Assembly: GCA_017617115.1 (NCBI GenBank)
Contig: JAFZXA010000047.1
Coordinates: 1 to 38,889 of the forward strand
Direction of reading: 5' to 3'
DNA: 38,889 bases
Source: Treponema sp.
Lineage (GTDB): Bacteria > Spirochaetota > Spirochaetia > Treponematales > Treponemataceae
The notes under the pieces were generated by a model, which had not been told where the DNA came from, made no database searches, and saw only the letters and a program-made list of their open reading frames with translations. A program made the position numbers and the translations under genes. The first letter of the stretch is position 1. Each line of letters opens with the position of its first letter. This document shows positions 15,226-24,753 of this stretch, in pieces.

Positions 15226-16196
15226 TGAAAAAGTTCAGTACTTCTATTATATCAGTTATTTTTGCGTCACTCCTTTTGGTTGGAGTTACATCTTGTGCCT
15301 CTGTTCCAGATGACGGCGGATACAGTACAGAAATGGCAGTATTCAATGCAATCAGTTCAAGTGTTTCGTCTATAGAAAAAGCTTCTGAAACAATTACTCC
15401 CGAAGAAGAATATTACATTGGTCGTTCAGTTGCAGCTTCAATTGCATCAACATATCCAATTGATCAGGGAAGCTATCAGATGACTTCTTATTTGAACAAT
15501 ATCTGCGAAACTCTTGTAATGAATTCCGAAAAGCCTTATTTGTACAAAGGATATTATGTAGTAATTCTTGATACAGATGAAATAAATGCAATGGCAACCC
15601 CGGGAGGCCACATTTTTGTCAGCCGTGGTTTGATTGACTGTACCGATTCAGAAGATGCTCTTGCAGCAGTACTTGCTCACGAAATTGCACATGTTCAGCT
15701 TGGACACAGTGTACAGGCAATTAAAGCAAGCAGAGTTCACACAGCAGTCAGCAGTACAACAAAGGCTGTAGCAGTAACAAGTATTGCAACCGCAAATGTA
15801 AGAACAGGCCTTTATCTTTCAGAAAAAGAAATGGAAAAGGTAATGCAGGCTGTAGACACTTTTAGCGATACAACAAATGAAGTAACAAAAACTCTTATAA
15901 ATACCGGATTTTCAAAAGAACAGGAATTCGATGCCGATAAAAATGCTCTTTACATAATGCAGAGCGCCGGTTACGATCCTTATGCCATGCTTGATATGCT
16001 TGCTCAAATTGAAGATTCTTCCAGCAATTCCGGATGGGGTTCAACACACCCTGCTCCAAAAGACAGAATCAAGAAAGTAGAAAAAGAGCTTGCTGCAATG
16101 GAAAAATCGGGCAAGATTGAAAAGAAAGGAAAACAGGTTCGTACACAAAGATTTACAGCAGAATACGAAGATTATAGAATATTTGAGATAGACTAA
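15225..16196 (+). CDS. M48-family metallopeptidase lipoprotein
   Basis: This 323-residue protein starts with a lipoprotein signal ending VTSC (about Cys24). It contains the zinc site HEIAHVQLGH (first His about 152) and the third ligand region FSKEQEFDADKNAL, preceded by MATPGGHIFVSRGLI. All are typical of M48B proteases such as LoiP/BepA that act in the periplasm on outer-membrane proteins. GGAGG lies about 11 nt upstream in the end of the SH3 gene. It overlaps the cyclase start by one base. A role in envelope quality control is inferred from family. Confidence 0.88.
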   Translation: MKKFSTSIISVIFASLLLVGVTSCASVPDDGGYSTEMAVFNAISSSVSSIEKASETITPEEEYYIGRSVAASIASTYPIDQGSYQMTSYLNNICETLVMNSEKPYLYKGYYVVILDTDEINAMATPGGHIFVSRGLIDCTDSEDALAAVLAHEIAHVQLGHSVQAIKASRVHTAVSSTTKAVAVTSIATANVRTGLYLSEKEMEKVMQAVDTFSDTTNEVTKTLINTGFSKEQEFDADKNALYIMQSAGYDPYAMLDMLAQIEDSSSNSGWGSTHPAPKDRIKKVEKELAAMEKSGKIEKKGKQVRTQRFTAEYEDYRIFEID

Positions 16197-18367
16197 TGAA
16201 ACACAAGAACAACAAGCTCTGGTTCCGTTCTGCAATTGTAGCACTTATTTGTTTTGCAATAACAATCGTGCTGCAATTAACAGGTGTCTTTACATTTTTT
16301 GAAAATAAAACCTACGACCGCCGCATGTTTTTTGCTTCAAAGTACAAAACCGCCTGCGATGAAATTTCTTTTATTATTGTAGATCAGGCAAGTATTGATT
16401 GGGCAAAAGAAAACTACGGCTGGGGTTGGCCATGGCCGCGTGAAGCCTACGGAAAAATGATAGACTTTATTTCTGCCGGTAATGCAAAGTCTGTTGCTTT
16501 TGATATTATTTATACAGAGCCTTCTGTTTATGGCGAAGAAGATGATAATGCTCTTGCCCTTGCCGAAGCAAACAGCGGTATTGTTGTTCAGGCATTAAAT
16601 GTTCTTATTGATTATGAAAAGGGAACAGAAAAGGGGCAAATGCCTATTACACAAATCAAAGACGCCGCAGCCGTGCTTGGAGCAATTGTAAGCAGTAAAG
16701 ATGATGATGATATTATCCGCCGCGGACGACTTACTTATGAGTACGAGGGAGTGGTTTATCCAACACTTGGTACTGCCCCAATTTTTATGCAGGGTGAACA
16801 GGACACACTAGATTCTCTGCCAAAATTAAAGGATGGCACAGTTCTTTTACGTTATCAAAAGGATATTGATGAATATTATCCGTACAGTGCCTGCGATATT
16901 TTTTACAGCAGCGATGTTTACAATGGACTTGTTGAACCTCAGGAAGATGATTATGTTTTAGAGCCAGATGAGTTTGAAGATAAATATGTTTTTGTTGCTT
17001 ACTATGCACCAGGACTTTATGATATTTGTTCTACTCCGGTCTCTCAGGTTTTCCCGGGAGTTGGTGTTCATATTGCAACGCTTGATAATTATCTTACCAA
17101 TAGCTTTATGCGAAAGGTTCCCGATTTTATTGCTTATATCTGGATTTTTGTTTTGACACTTCTGGGTGCAGCCTTTGTGGCTTTTGCAACTACCCGTAAT
17201 TCACAAAAACTCACAGTTGTGTTTATGGCAGTCGGATTTATTTTTGGTACAGCGCTTGCAATTGTACTTCCGTATATGCTTTTTGCAAAAGGAATCTGGC
17301 TTTTGCTTGTTGCTCCTTTTGTTGCTTTCTTCCTTTCGTTCCTTATAAGTGTTGCGCTCAGTCTTTCTGTAGAAGGAAAGCAAAAGCGTTTTATAAAATC
17401 GGCCTTTAGTCAGTGCTTGAGCAAGGATGTTGTAAATCAGATTATGAATGATCCTTCAAGCTTTACACTTGGCGGAAAGAATTTTCAGATGACTGCAATC
17501 TTTACCGATATCCAGAAATTTTCTTCATTCAGTGAATTACTTACGGCTGCCCAGCTTGGTAGTCTTTTGAATTTTTATCTTACCCGCATGTCCGACATAA
17601 TTATTGATGAGCACGGAACCGTAGACAAATACGAAGGAGATGCAATTGTTGCACTTGTTGGTGCTCCTGTAGAAATGACCGACCATGCAAGCCGCGCCTG
17701 TGCTGCAGCTATTAAAATGAAAAAGGCCGAAGAAGTTATGAATCAGGAAATTGTGCAGATTGCTTCGGGTGAAAAACCTGCCGATATGGAACAGGATTTA
17801 TATGATGCATTCAAAATAATGGTTGAAAACAAAAAGGTAATCTTTACCCGCATTGGTATAAACAGTGGCGAAATGATTGCCGGCTACTTTGGTTCCGAAA
17901 ACAAAAAGAATTACACCATGATGGGCAACAACGTAAATCTTGCCAGCCGACTCGAAGGTGTAAACAAGCAGTACCACACAAACGGAATTTTAATAAGCGC
18001 CGCTACCCGTGACCTTCTTGGCGATGCCTTTATTGTAAGAAGCCTTGACCGTGTACGCGTTGTAAATGTAAATACTCCGCTGCGCCTGTACGAGCTGCTC
18101 GAAACCCGCGAAGAAGCAAGCTCTGAATTGTTGAAATATGTAGACGACTGGGAAAAAGCCTTTGCAGATTTTGAAGCCAAAAAGTATAAGGAAGCCGCTG
18201 CACAGTTTGAGACTCTTGCTTCAAAGAATCAGAATGATAATGTTGTAAGATACTATCTTGAGCTTTTGAATAATTTCTTCCTCAAAGGAAAATATCCTGT
18301 TGCAACAGATGATGTTGGCGTTGAATATAATCCGGAAGACAGCGTATTTAAGCTGCTGCAGAAGTAA
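16196..18367 (+). CDS. CHASE2-domain adenylate cyclase
   Basis: This 723-residue class III cyclase has one N-terminal helix (about 10-30) and an extracytoplasmic CHASE2 sensor (about 31-310, with YDRRMFFASKYK, FVAYYAPGLYD and VFPGVGVHIATLDN). Three helices (about 314-395) precede the catalytic domain (about 430-620). FTDIQKFSSF and KYEGDAIVALVG supply the two metal aspartates, and the lysine in GTVDKYEGD fits ATP rather than GTP. NNVNLASRLEG supplies the Asn and Arg of the transition state; the usual second adenine-contact aspartate is replaced by Asn. The C terminus (about 645-715) is helical and TPR-like. It is translationally coupled to the M48 lipoprotein. Confidence 0.9.
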   Translation: MKHKNNKLWFRSAIVALICFAITIVLQLTGVFTFFENKTYDRRMFFASKYKTACDEISFIIVDQASIDWAKENYGWGWPWPREAYGKMIDFISAGNAKSVAFDIIYTEPSVYGEEDDNALALAEANSGIVVQALNVLIDYEKGTEKGQMPITQIKDAAAVLGAIVSSKDDDDIIRRGRLTYEYEGVVYPTLGTAPIFMQGEQDTLDSLPKLKDGTVLLRYQKDIDEYYPYSACDIFYSSDVYNGLVEPQEDDYVLEPDEFEDKYVFVAYYAPGLYDICSTPVSQVFPGVGVHIATLDNYLTNSFMRKVPDFIAYIWIFVLTLLGAAFVAFATTRNSQKLTVVFMAVGFIFGTALAIVLPYMLFAKGIWLLLVAPFVAFFLSFLISVALSLSVEGKQKRFIKSAFSQCLSKDVVNQIMNDPSSFTLGGKNFQMTAIFTDIQKFSSFSELLTAAQLGSLLNFYLTRMSDIIIDEHGTVDKYEGDAIVALVGAPVEMTDHASRACAAAIKMKKAEEVMNQEIVQIASGEKPADMEQDLYDAFKIMVENKKVIFTRIGINSGEMIAGYFGSENKKNYTMMGNNVNLASRLEGVNKQYHTNGILISAATRDLLGDAFIVRSLDRVRVVNVNTPLRLYELLETREEASSELLKYVDDWEKAFADFEAKKYKEAAAQFETLASKNQNDNVVRYYLELLNNFFLKGKYPVATDDVGVEYNPEDSVFKLLQK

Positions 18368-18405
18368 AAAATCACAATAATCTTTTCTAAAGTGAAACTT
18401 TTTAC

Positions 18406-18411
18406 TATAAT
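18406..18411 (+). promoter_or_regulatory. -10 element of gatC, leaderless start
   Basis: TATAAT ends 6 nt before the gatC ATG, so the transcript would begin at or next to the ATG. The -35 is weak. There is no spaced Shine-Dalgarno sequence. Confidence 0.5.
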
Positions 18412-18417
18412 GTAGGC

Positions 18418-18729
18418 ATGGCAACACAACACAAACAAATTGACGCGCAGACTCTTGAAAATCTGCTTTATTTAAGCCGACTTTCTCCGGAAAGTACAAA
18501 TATGGAAACTCTCAAAAAACAGGTTGACGATATTGTAGGTTATTTTGAAATTCTTTCTAAATACGATGACAGCGAAAACCCATACGATGCATACCCGACT
18601 ACAACTGCCGATGCCCTTCGCGGCGATACAGTCGTAGAAGGTCTTGATATGCCTGATGTTAAAAAAGTCAGCAAAGACTTCATGGACGGATACTTCCAGG
18701 TACCAAAAGTGCTCGGGGAGGGTGCATAA
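18418..18729 (+). CDS. gatC: Asp/Glu-tRNA amidotransferase subunit C
   Basis: A 103-residue chaperone subunit of GatCAB, which converts Glu-tRNA(Gln)/Asp-tRNA(Asn) to the amidated forms. Family features are LLYLSRLSPE at the N terminus, VDDIVGYFEILSKYD, the linker with a conserved Arg-Gly-Asp (ALRGDTV) and the C-terminal FMDGYFQVPKVLGEG. It overlaps gatA by one base (TAATG). gatB does not follow. Confidence 0.9.
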   Translation: MATQHKQIDAQTLENLLYLSRLSPESTNMETLKKQVDDIVGYFEILSKYDDSENPYDAYPTTTADALRGDTVVEGLDMPDVKKVSKDFMDGYFQVPKVLGEGA

Positions 18730-20234
18730 TGTTCTACACAATCAATGAAACCCGTCAGGCTCTCAAAGACGGCACCACAACAAGCGAAAAACTCGTTCGC
18801 GATGCAATTGACACCTTTGAAAAAGACAAGTCTGCACCAATTCCGCTCAATGCATTTATAGAAATGTACGACGACGCTGCCCAAAAAGCTGCCGCTGCCG
18901 ACAAAGAAATTGCCGCTGCCCGCTCACAAGGCACAGCCGCTCTTGATAAACTTTTTGCAGAAAAACCTCTTCTTGGCATTCCATTTGCAAACAAAGATAA
19001 TATCAACTCAAAAGGTCATCGCCTTACCTGTGCTTCAAAAATCCTTGAAGGTTATGTTGCTCCATATAATGCCACTGTAATTGACCGCCTTGAAAAAGCA
19101 GGTGCAATTCCTCTTGGCCGCTGTAATCAGGATGAGTTTGCCATGGGTTCTTCAACAGAATATTCCTGCTACGGTCCAACCCGCAACCCTATAAACCGCG
19201 AATTTGTTTCCGGAGGTTCATCTGGTGGTTCTGCTGCAGCCGTTGCTGCAAACCAGGCACTTTTTGGTCTTGGTACCGAAACTGGTGGTTCAGTTCGCCT
19301 GCCAGCCAGCTACTGCGGAATCTACGGACTTAAAACAACTTACGGAGTTCTTTCACGCTGGGGTGTTGTTGCTTACGGTTCATCACTAGACCAGGTTGGT
19401 ATTCTTGGCCACACACCTGCCGACATTGCAGAACCACTCAGCCTCATGTGCGGAGCAGACTTTTACGATGATACTTCTGCAGACCTTCCAAATGCAGACC
19501 AGCTCAAAAATCTTACCGCGCTCACAGACGACGAATTCAAAGCTCTTAAAATAGCAATTCCAAAGCAGTTCCTTAAAACAGAAGGTGCCGACCCGGATGT
19601 TGTAAAATGCTTTGCAGACACCCGAGCCTGGTTCACTTCCAAAGGTGCCACAGTCGAAGAAGTAGACCTTCCTATTCTTGACGCTTCAATCGCCGCTTAC
19701 TATGTAATTGCTCTTTCAGAAGCAGCAAGCAACCTCAGCCGCTTTGACGGAATCCGCTACGGACGCCGCGTAGACAATCAGAAGGGCTACGACGAGCTTT
19801 ATGTAGACACACGCAGCGAAGGCTTTGGTCCAGAAGTAAAGCGCCGTATTGTAATCGGTAACTACGTTCTTTCTGAACAGTTCAGTGGCGACACTTACAA
19901 AAAAGGCATGACAGTTCGTGCACGTATTCAGCGCGAAGTTGCCGCAGTATTCAACAACTATGACATAATTCTTTGCCCAACTTGTCCAACTGCCGCCTTT
20001 AAGCTTGGTTCAAAAGTAGACAATCCTCTTGAAATGTATCTTTCGGATTTGTATACAACCTTCGTAAACCTTGCACGCATTCCTTCGGTAAATGTTCCTG
20101 CCGGTCGCACAACACAAGACAACATGCCAATTGGAATGCAGTTTGCAGGCGCCATGTTCAGTGAACCAAAAATTCTGCGCCTTGCACAAGCCTGGGAAAA
20201 CGAACACACTCAGATTGGAATTCCAGTAAAATAA
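18729..20234 (+). CDS. gatA: Asp/Glu-tRNA amidotransferase subunit A
   Basis: This 501-residue amidase-family subunit releases ammonia from glutamine for tRNA amidation. The catalytic Lys-Ser-Ser system is visible: Lys in PFANKDNI (about 95), Ser in VSGGSSGGSAAAVA and nucleophile Ser in GTETGGSVRLPAS. YGVLSRWGVVAYGSSLDQVG and ILCPTCPTAAF are further family marks. Length fits GatA (~485-500). The next gene downstream is phosphofructokinase, so gatB must be elsewhere. Confidence 0.95.
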   Translation: MFYTINETRQALKDGTTTSEKLVRDAIDTFEKDKSAPIPLNAFIEMYDDAAQKAAAADKEIAAARSQGTAALDKLFAEKPLLGIPFANKDNINSKGHRLTCASKILEGYVAPYNATVIDRLEKAGAIPLGRCNQDEFAMGSSTEYSCYGPTRNPINREFVSGGSSGGSAAAVAANQALFGLGTETGGSVRLPASYCGIYGLKTTYGVLSRWGVVAYGSSLDQVGILGHTPADIAEPLSLMCGADFYDDTSADLPNADQLKNLTALTDDEFKALKIAIPKQFLKTEGADPDVVKCFADTRAWFTSKGATVEEVDLPILDASIAAYYVIALSEAASNLSRFDGIRYGRRVDNQKGYDELYVDTRSEGFGPEVKRRIVIGNYVLSEQFSGDTYKKGMTVRARIQREVAAVFNNYDIILCPTCPTAAFKLGSKVDNPLEMYLSDLYTTFVNLARIPSVNVPAGRTTQDNMPIGMQFAGAMFSEPKILRLAQAWENEHTQIGIPVK

Positions 20235-20262
20235 TAATATAATTACACAGGAGTAAAAATAT

Positions 20263-21672
20263 ATGAAAACAGACGAAACCTTTGACTTTACAATTGATAA
20301 TCTTGGACCTTGTACAATTCAGTCGCCAATTAAACTTTCTACAGTTCAGGGCGATTATACAGCAAATTACGTACGTGATGATTCTTACGTAATTGCAAAC
20401 GTAAATGTTTATGATGCTTCAAAACCAATTGTACTTGATTCTACAAATCTTATGGAAAAAGCCGGACCTCGTGAAAAGATTTTCTTTGACCCTTCTCACG
20501 CAAAAGCCGGAATCTGTACCTGTGGTGGTTTGTGTCCTGGTTTGAATGATGTTATTCGTGCTGTTGTTCGCTGTTTGAATACTCGTTATGGTGTAAAAAC
20601 TATCAAAGGATATCAGTTTGGTTTCCGCGGATTTTTTGCAGATTCAGGTTACGAACCAATTGAACTAGACCGCTATCTTATTGATGAAATACACAAAATT
20701 GGTGGAACTTATCTTGGAACAAGCCGTGGCGGCGGACAGCGCGTTAGTGATATTGTAGACTGCCTTGAACGCGACGGAATAAATATGCTTTTCATTATTG
20801 GTGGTGACGGAACTCAGCGTGGTTCTTATGACATTGCTTGCGAAGTTGAAAAGCGCGGACTTAAATGTGCAGTAGTTGGAGTTCCAAAAACTGTAGACAA
20901 CGACCTTATGTTTATGGACCGCTCATTCGGTTTTGAAACTGCCGTTCAGCGTGCTAAAGAAACTGTTGCCGCAGTTCACATGGAAGCAGCCAGCCAGATA
21001 AACGGTATTGGTCTTGTAAAGCTCATGGGCCGTGAAGCAGGCTTTATTGCCGCCGCTGCTGCTCTTTCAAGCCACGAAACAAACTTCTGTCTTATACCTG
21101 AAGTTCCTTTTGAAATGGAAGGTGAAAACGGATTCCTTGCCTGCCTTGAACGCCGTCTTGCAAAACGCGGACACGCAGTAATCGTAGTTTCAGAAGGCGC
21201 AGGTCAGGACCTCTTGCAGTCTACAGGTGCAACAGACGCTTCCGGCAACAAAAAGCTTTCGGACATCGGTGTATTCCTCAAAGCCGAAATTGAAAAATAC
21301 TTTAAGTCAAAGAAAATCGAAATCAATCTTAAATATATTGACCCTTCTTACCAGATTCGTGCCTGTGTTACAACAGCCAGTGACTCTATCTACTGTGAAC
21401 GCCTTGGCAACAATGCAGTACACGCAGCAATGGCAGGAAAAACAAAGTGCGTAATTGGTCTTGTTCACGACAAGTTCGTACATCTTCCAATCAGTGCAGT
21501 AACTGCTCACCGCAATGCAGTAGACCCAGAAGGTTCACTGTGGCGCGATACTTTGGATGCAACAGGCCAGCCAATTCTTATGGTAAACGATATTGAAAAA
21601 GCACACGCCAAAATGGCAGCAGCCGTAGCCGGTGCCAAATCAAAACCAAGCGAACAGAAAAAAGGAAAATAA
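20263..21672 (+). CDS. pfk: ATP-type 6-phosphofructokinase (plant/spirochaete type)
   Basis: This 469-residue PFK phosphorylates fructose 6-phosphate in glycolysis. It contains [38 protein letters not shown] (about 180) and [20 protein letters not shown]. Gly rather than Asp after GGD (GGDG, not GGDD) points to ATP rather than pyrophosphate as donor. The PKTxDND lysine is shared with plant ATP-PFKs and pyrophosphate enzymes, so the donor call is an inference. A ~70-residue N-terminal extension is typical of this long family. AGGAG lies about 9 nt before the ATG. The C terminus is Lys-rich. Confidence 0.9.
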   Translation: MKTDETFDFTIDNLGPCTIQSPIKLSTVQGDYTANYVRDDSYVIANVNVYDASKPIVLDSTNLMEKAGPREKIFFDPSHAKAGICTCGGLCPGLNDVIRAVVRCLNTRYGVKTIKGYQFGFRGFFADSGYEPIELDRYLIDEIHKIGGTYLGTSRGGGQRVSDIVDCLERDGINMLFIIGGDGTQRGSYDIACEVEKRGLKCAVVGVPKTVDNDLMFMDRSFGFETAVQRAKETVAAVHMEAASQINGIGLVKLMGREAGFIAAAAALSSHETNFCLIPEVPFEMEGENGFLACLERRLAKRGHAVIVVSEGAGQDLLQSTGATDASGNKKLSDIGVFLKAEIEKYFKSKKIEINLKYIDPSYQIRACVTTASDSIYCERLGNNAVHAAMAGKTKCVIGLVHDKFVHLPISAVTAHRNAVDPEGSLWRDTLDATGQPILMVNDIEKAHAKMAAAVAGAKSKPSEQKKGK

Positions 21673-21697
21673 AACCACAACTTATTGGAGATAAATT

Positions 21698-22183
21698 ATG
21701 GAAGAAGTTCTTGAGTTATTACGTCAGAATGCACGATTGTCTGTAGAGGACATTTCTGCAATGACAAAGAAATCTGTAGATGAAGTAAAAGCTATCATCA
21801 AAAAGCTTGAAGATGATGGAGTAATACTCAAGTACGCGGCCATTGTAAATCCAGAAAAAGACAAAAACTCAAAGGACCTTGTGCGTGCCGAAATTCAGAT
21901 TCAGGTTCAGCCACAGCGCGAGCATGGATTTGATGCAATTGCAGACCGCATCTACCGCTTTCCTCAGGTAAAATCGCTTTATCTTATGAGCGGCGGCTAC
22001 GACCTTAAGGTAATTATCGAAGGCGACAATCTTAAAGACGTTGCCCTTTTTGTAAGCGAAAAGCTTTCTACTCTTGAAGGCGTGCGCTCTACCAAAACAA
22101 CCTTTGTTCTTAAAACCTACAAAGAAAATGACATTGTTTATGTTGCCGATGAACGCGACCGTCGTGAAGGAGTTCAGGCATAA
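21698..22183 (+). CDS. Lrp/AsnC-family transcriptional regulator
   Basis: A 161-residue protein: winged helix-turn-helix at about 1-50 (LELLRQNARLSVEDISAMTK, then VDEVKAIIKKLEDDGVI), then the RAM effector domain (LVRAEIQIQVQPQ, FPQVKSLYLMSGGYDLKVII, KLSTLEGVRSTKTTFVLKTY). GGAG precedes the ATG. The gene overlaps the aminotransferase by one base (TAATG), a pairing in which the regulator often senses the amino acid handled by the enzyme. Confidence 0.9.
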   Translation: MEEVLELLRQNARLSVEDISAMTKKSVDEVKAIIKKLEDDGVILKYAAIVNPEKDKNSKDLVRAEIQIQVQPQREHGFDAIADRIYRFPQVKSLYLMSGGYDLKVIIEGDNLKDVALFVSEKLSTLEGVRSTKTTFVLKTYKENDIVYVADERDRREGVQA

Positions 22184-23355
22184 TGAATACTCGAAAAGAT
22201 AAATTTTCCAGCAAGATGGAGTCAATTCCACCATCTGGAATCCGTAAATTTTTTGAACTCTGTATTGGTCACGACGACATCATTTCACTTGGTGTTGGCG
22301 AACCGGACTTTCCAACCCCTTGGGTAATCCGCGAAGAAGCATTTTATCATTTAGAAAAAGGCCACACTTCATATACTTCAAACTGGGGCCTCATAGAACT
22401 GCGCGAAGAAATTGCAAAATATCTTGAACGCTTTAATTTGTATTACGATCCAAAAACCGAAATACTACCGACAGTTGGAGCCAGTGAAGGCTTAGACTTA
22501 GTTCTTCGTTCCATCTTAAATCCGGGCGACGAAATTATTGTCTGTGAACCATGTTATGTAAACTATCAGCCGCTCAGTACTTTGTGCGATGCTACAGTTA
22601 TTCACCTTGATACCAGTAAAACAGATCTGTATCCAACCGCCGCTGCAATAGAAGCTGCCTGTACTCCAAAAACAAAGGCTGTAATGTTCTGTTCACCAAG
22701 TAATCCAACCGGTCGTGTAATTCCTGCCCAAGAACTTGAAAAAATTGCCGAGGTTGTAAAGAAGCATGAACTTTGGTGTCTGAGTGACGAAATCTACTGC
22801 GAGCTTTTGTACGATGACCGTAAACATGTTTCAATCGGTTCGTTCCCTGGCATGAAAGACTATGCAATTATCTTTAACGGTTTTTCAAAATCGTTTGCTA
22901 TGACTGGCTGGCGAATCGGTTACATTGCAGCTCCACATGACCTGCTTGTTCAATGCTGCAAGCTTCACGGCTACAATACAATCTGCCCTCCAATTTTCAG
23001 TCAGTACGCTGCGGCAGAAGGTCTTCGTAACGGCTGGTCAGAAGTAGAAAAAATGCGCGTAAGCTACCAGCAGCGACGTAACCTTATGCTCAAGGCTTTT
23101 CACGACATGGGTTTACCTTGCTTTGAACCGGAAGGTGCCTTTTACATGTTCCCCGATATTCGACCTACAGGAATGACCAGCGAAGAATTTGCCACCGAGC
23201 TTATTCAGAAGTATAATGTAGCTGTAGTACCAGGAAATTGTTTTGGTGATGCAGGCGAAGGTTTTATCCGCTGCTGCTATGCTACAGATATCAATAAAAT
23301 AAAAATAGCCATGGAGCGCATTGCTGCTATGGTAAAGGAAAAACAAAACAAATAG
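22183..23355 (+). CDS. PLP-dependent aminotransferase, class I/II
   Basis: This 390-residue fold-type I aminotransferase has SLGVGEPDFPTPWVIREEA at the N terminus, SNPTGRVIP and LSDEIYCELLYD. The PLP lysine is in FNGFSKSFAMTGWRIGYIA (about 235), and the substrate arginine is in EGFIRCCYA near the C terminus. It belongs with aspartate/alanine-type enzymes; the exact amino donor cannot be read. It is translationally coupled to the Lrp-type regulator upstream. Confidence 0.9.
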   Translation: MNTRKDKFSSKMESIPPSGIRKFFELCIGHDDIISLGVGEPDFPTPWVIREEAFYHLEKGHTSYTSNWGLIELREEIAKYLERFNLYYDPKTEILPTVGASEGLDLVLRSILNPGDEIIVCEPCYVNYQPLSTLCDATVIHLDTSKTDLYPTAAAIEAACTPKTKAVMFCSPSNPTGRVIPAQELEKIAEVVKKHELWCLSDEIYCELLYDDRKHVSIGSFPGMKDYAIIFNGFSKSFAMTGWRIGYIAAPHDLLVQCCKLHGYNTICPPIFSQYAAAEGLRNGWSEVEKMRVSYQQRRNLMLKAFHDMGLPCFEPEGAFYMFPDIRPTGMTSEEFATELIQKYNVAVVPGNCFGDAGEGFIRCCYATDINKIKIAMERIAAMVKEKQNK

Positions 23356-23370
23356 GGGAGAAAACGCAGG

Positions 23371-24738
23371 ATGTTGATTCCAGTTTTAATTGCAGTAACA
23401 GTTGCTGTTGTTCTTATTACAATTATTCTTATTGCAAGCGGCTTAAAAAAGGGAGCCAAAACTAATCGTGCCGACAAGGTTGCATCTTCTGTTCAGAAAA
23501 AAGGAATAAGCGCAGTTGTAAAAGAATATGAAAAAAAACTGGTACATGATCCTCACAATGTCGAAGCGTTAAACGGACTTGGTCAGGTTTATTATGATGA
23601 TGGAAACTGGGAAAAAGTCTGGAGTATTTATAAAACTCTGTTTGATCTTTCATCTGCACATACCGAAATTGATGTAGCCGAAGTTACCCGCAAGTGGGGA
23701 ATTGCAGGCTATTATCTTAAAAAATATGATGAAGCACTTAATTCTCTTATGTTTTCTATTAAAAAGCAGCCCGATTCCTTTGAAACAAATTTCTTTCTTG
23801 GAAACACACTTGTAGAAAAACAAACTTTCGATAAGGCTGCCTACTGCTTTAAAAAATGTAAGCTCATTCAGCCAGACAATACAGATGTAAACAAACAGCT
23901 TGGCTTATGTCTTTTTAAGAGTCAGAAATATCGTGACAGTCTTGCTTATTTAAAAAAGGCACTTGATGTTGAACCCGAAAATAAAGAGCTTCTTTATGAT
24001 ATGGCTGTTGCAATGACCGAAAGCGGAATGGGCGACAAGGCACTTAAGATTTTTGTACACCTTAGACCCGACCCTGTTTTTGGAGCTCAGTCTTGTCTTG
24101 AAGCAGGAAAAATGCACGAGCGCTCAAAGGATTTTCAGGCTGCAATTACCGATTATGAAATTGCAGGCAAGCTCGAAAATGTTCCGGAGCAGATTGCACT
24201 TCAGATTAAATACCGTTGTGCAAACGCTTATATTGCCTCAAATAATATTCCAAAGGGACTCGTTCTTCTTAAGCAGATTCAGCAGCAGCATCCGGGCTAT
24301 AAAGATGTAGACAGTCTTGTTGCACGATATCAGGAGCTTAATCAGAATCAGAATCTTCAGGTTTATCTTTTGTCGGGTACAAGTGATTTTGTTGCACTCT
24401 GCCGAAAATTCATAACAGTGTTCTTTAAAAATGCATTTGTTAAAATTGAAGATGTTTCAGTAGCTTCCGAAAGCATTGAAATTATATGCGATGTTGAAAG
24501 TAACAAGTGGGAAGCCAAAAATCTTTTCCGTTTTTACCGAAATCAAAATACAATCGGCGATATTTATGTGCGCGAGTTTCATGCAAAAATGCGCGATGCC
24601 CGCTGCGATAACGGCTACTGTGTAACAATGGGTTCATTCTCCGAAAGTGCACATCAGTATATTGAAGGACGCCCAATTGATTTAATAGAAAAAGATGCTC
24701 TTTGTGCAGCACTCAAAAAAATCAACATGCTTGGTTAG
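23371..24738 (+). CDS. Membrane-anchored TPR protein
   Basis: This 455-residue protein has one N-terminal helix (MLIPVLIAVTVAVVLITIIL), then tandem tetratricopeptide repeats over about 45-325 (PHNVEALNGLGQVYYDDGNW, PDSFETNFFLGNTLVEKQTF, PDNTDVNKQLGLCLFKSQKY and PENKELLYDMAVAMTESGMG each fit the 34-residue pattern). The ~120-residue C-terminal part is non-TPR with no recognised domain. It probably scaffolds protein contacts at the inner membrane. GGGGAG precedes the start. It sits between the aminotransferase and rsmE genes with short gaps. Confidence 0.75.
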   Translation: MLIPVLIAVTVAVVLITIILIASGLKKGAKTNRADKVASSVQKKGISAVVKEYEKKLVHDPHNVEALNGLGQVYYDDGNWEKVWSIYKTLFDLSSAHTEIDVAEVTRKWGIAGYYLKKYDEALNSLMFSIKKQPDSFETNFFLGNTLVEKQTFDKAAYCFKKCKLIQPDNTDVNKQLGLCLFKSQKYRDSLAYLKKALDVEPENKELLYDMAVAMTESGMGDKALKIFVHLRPDPVFGAQSCLEAGKMHERSKDFQAAITDYEIAGKLENVPEQIALQIKYRCANAYIASNNIPKGLVLLKQIQQQHPGYKDVDSLVARYQELNQNQNLQVYLLSGTSDFVALCRKFITVFFKNAFVKIEDVSVASESIEIICDVESNKWEAKNLFRFYRNQNTIGDIYVREFHAKMRDARCDNGYCVTMGSFSESAHQYIEGRPIDLIEKDALCAALKKINMLG

Positions 24739-24753
24739 TCCGGCAGGCTTTAT

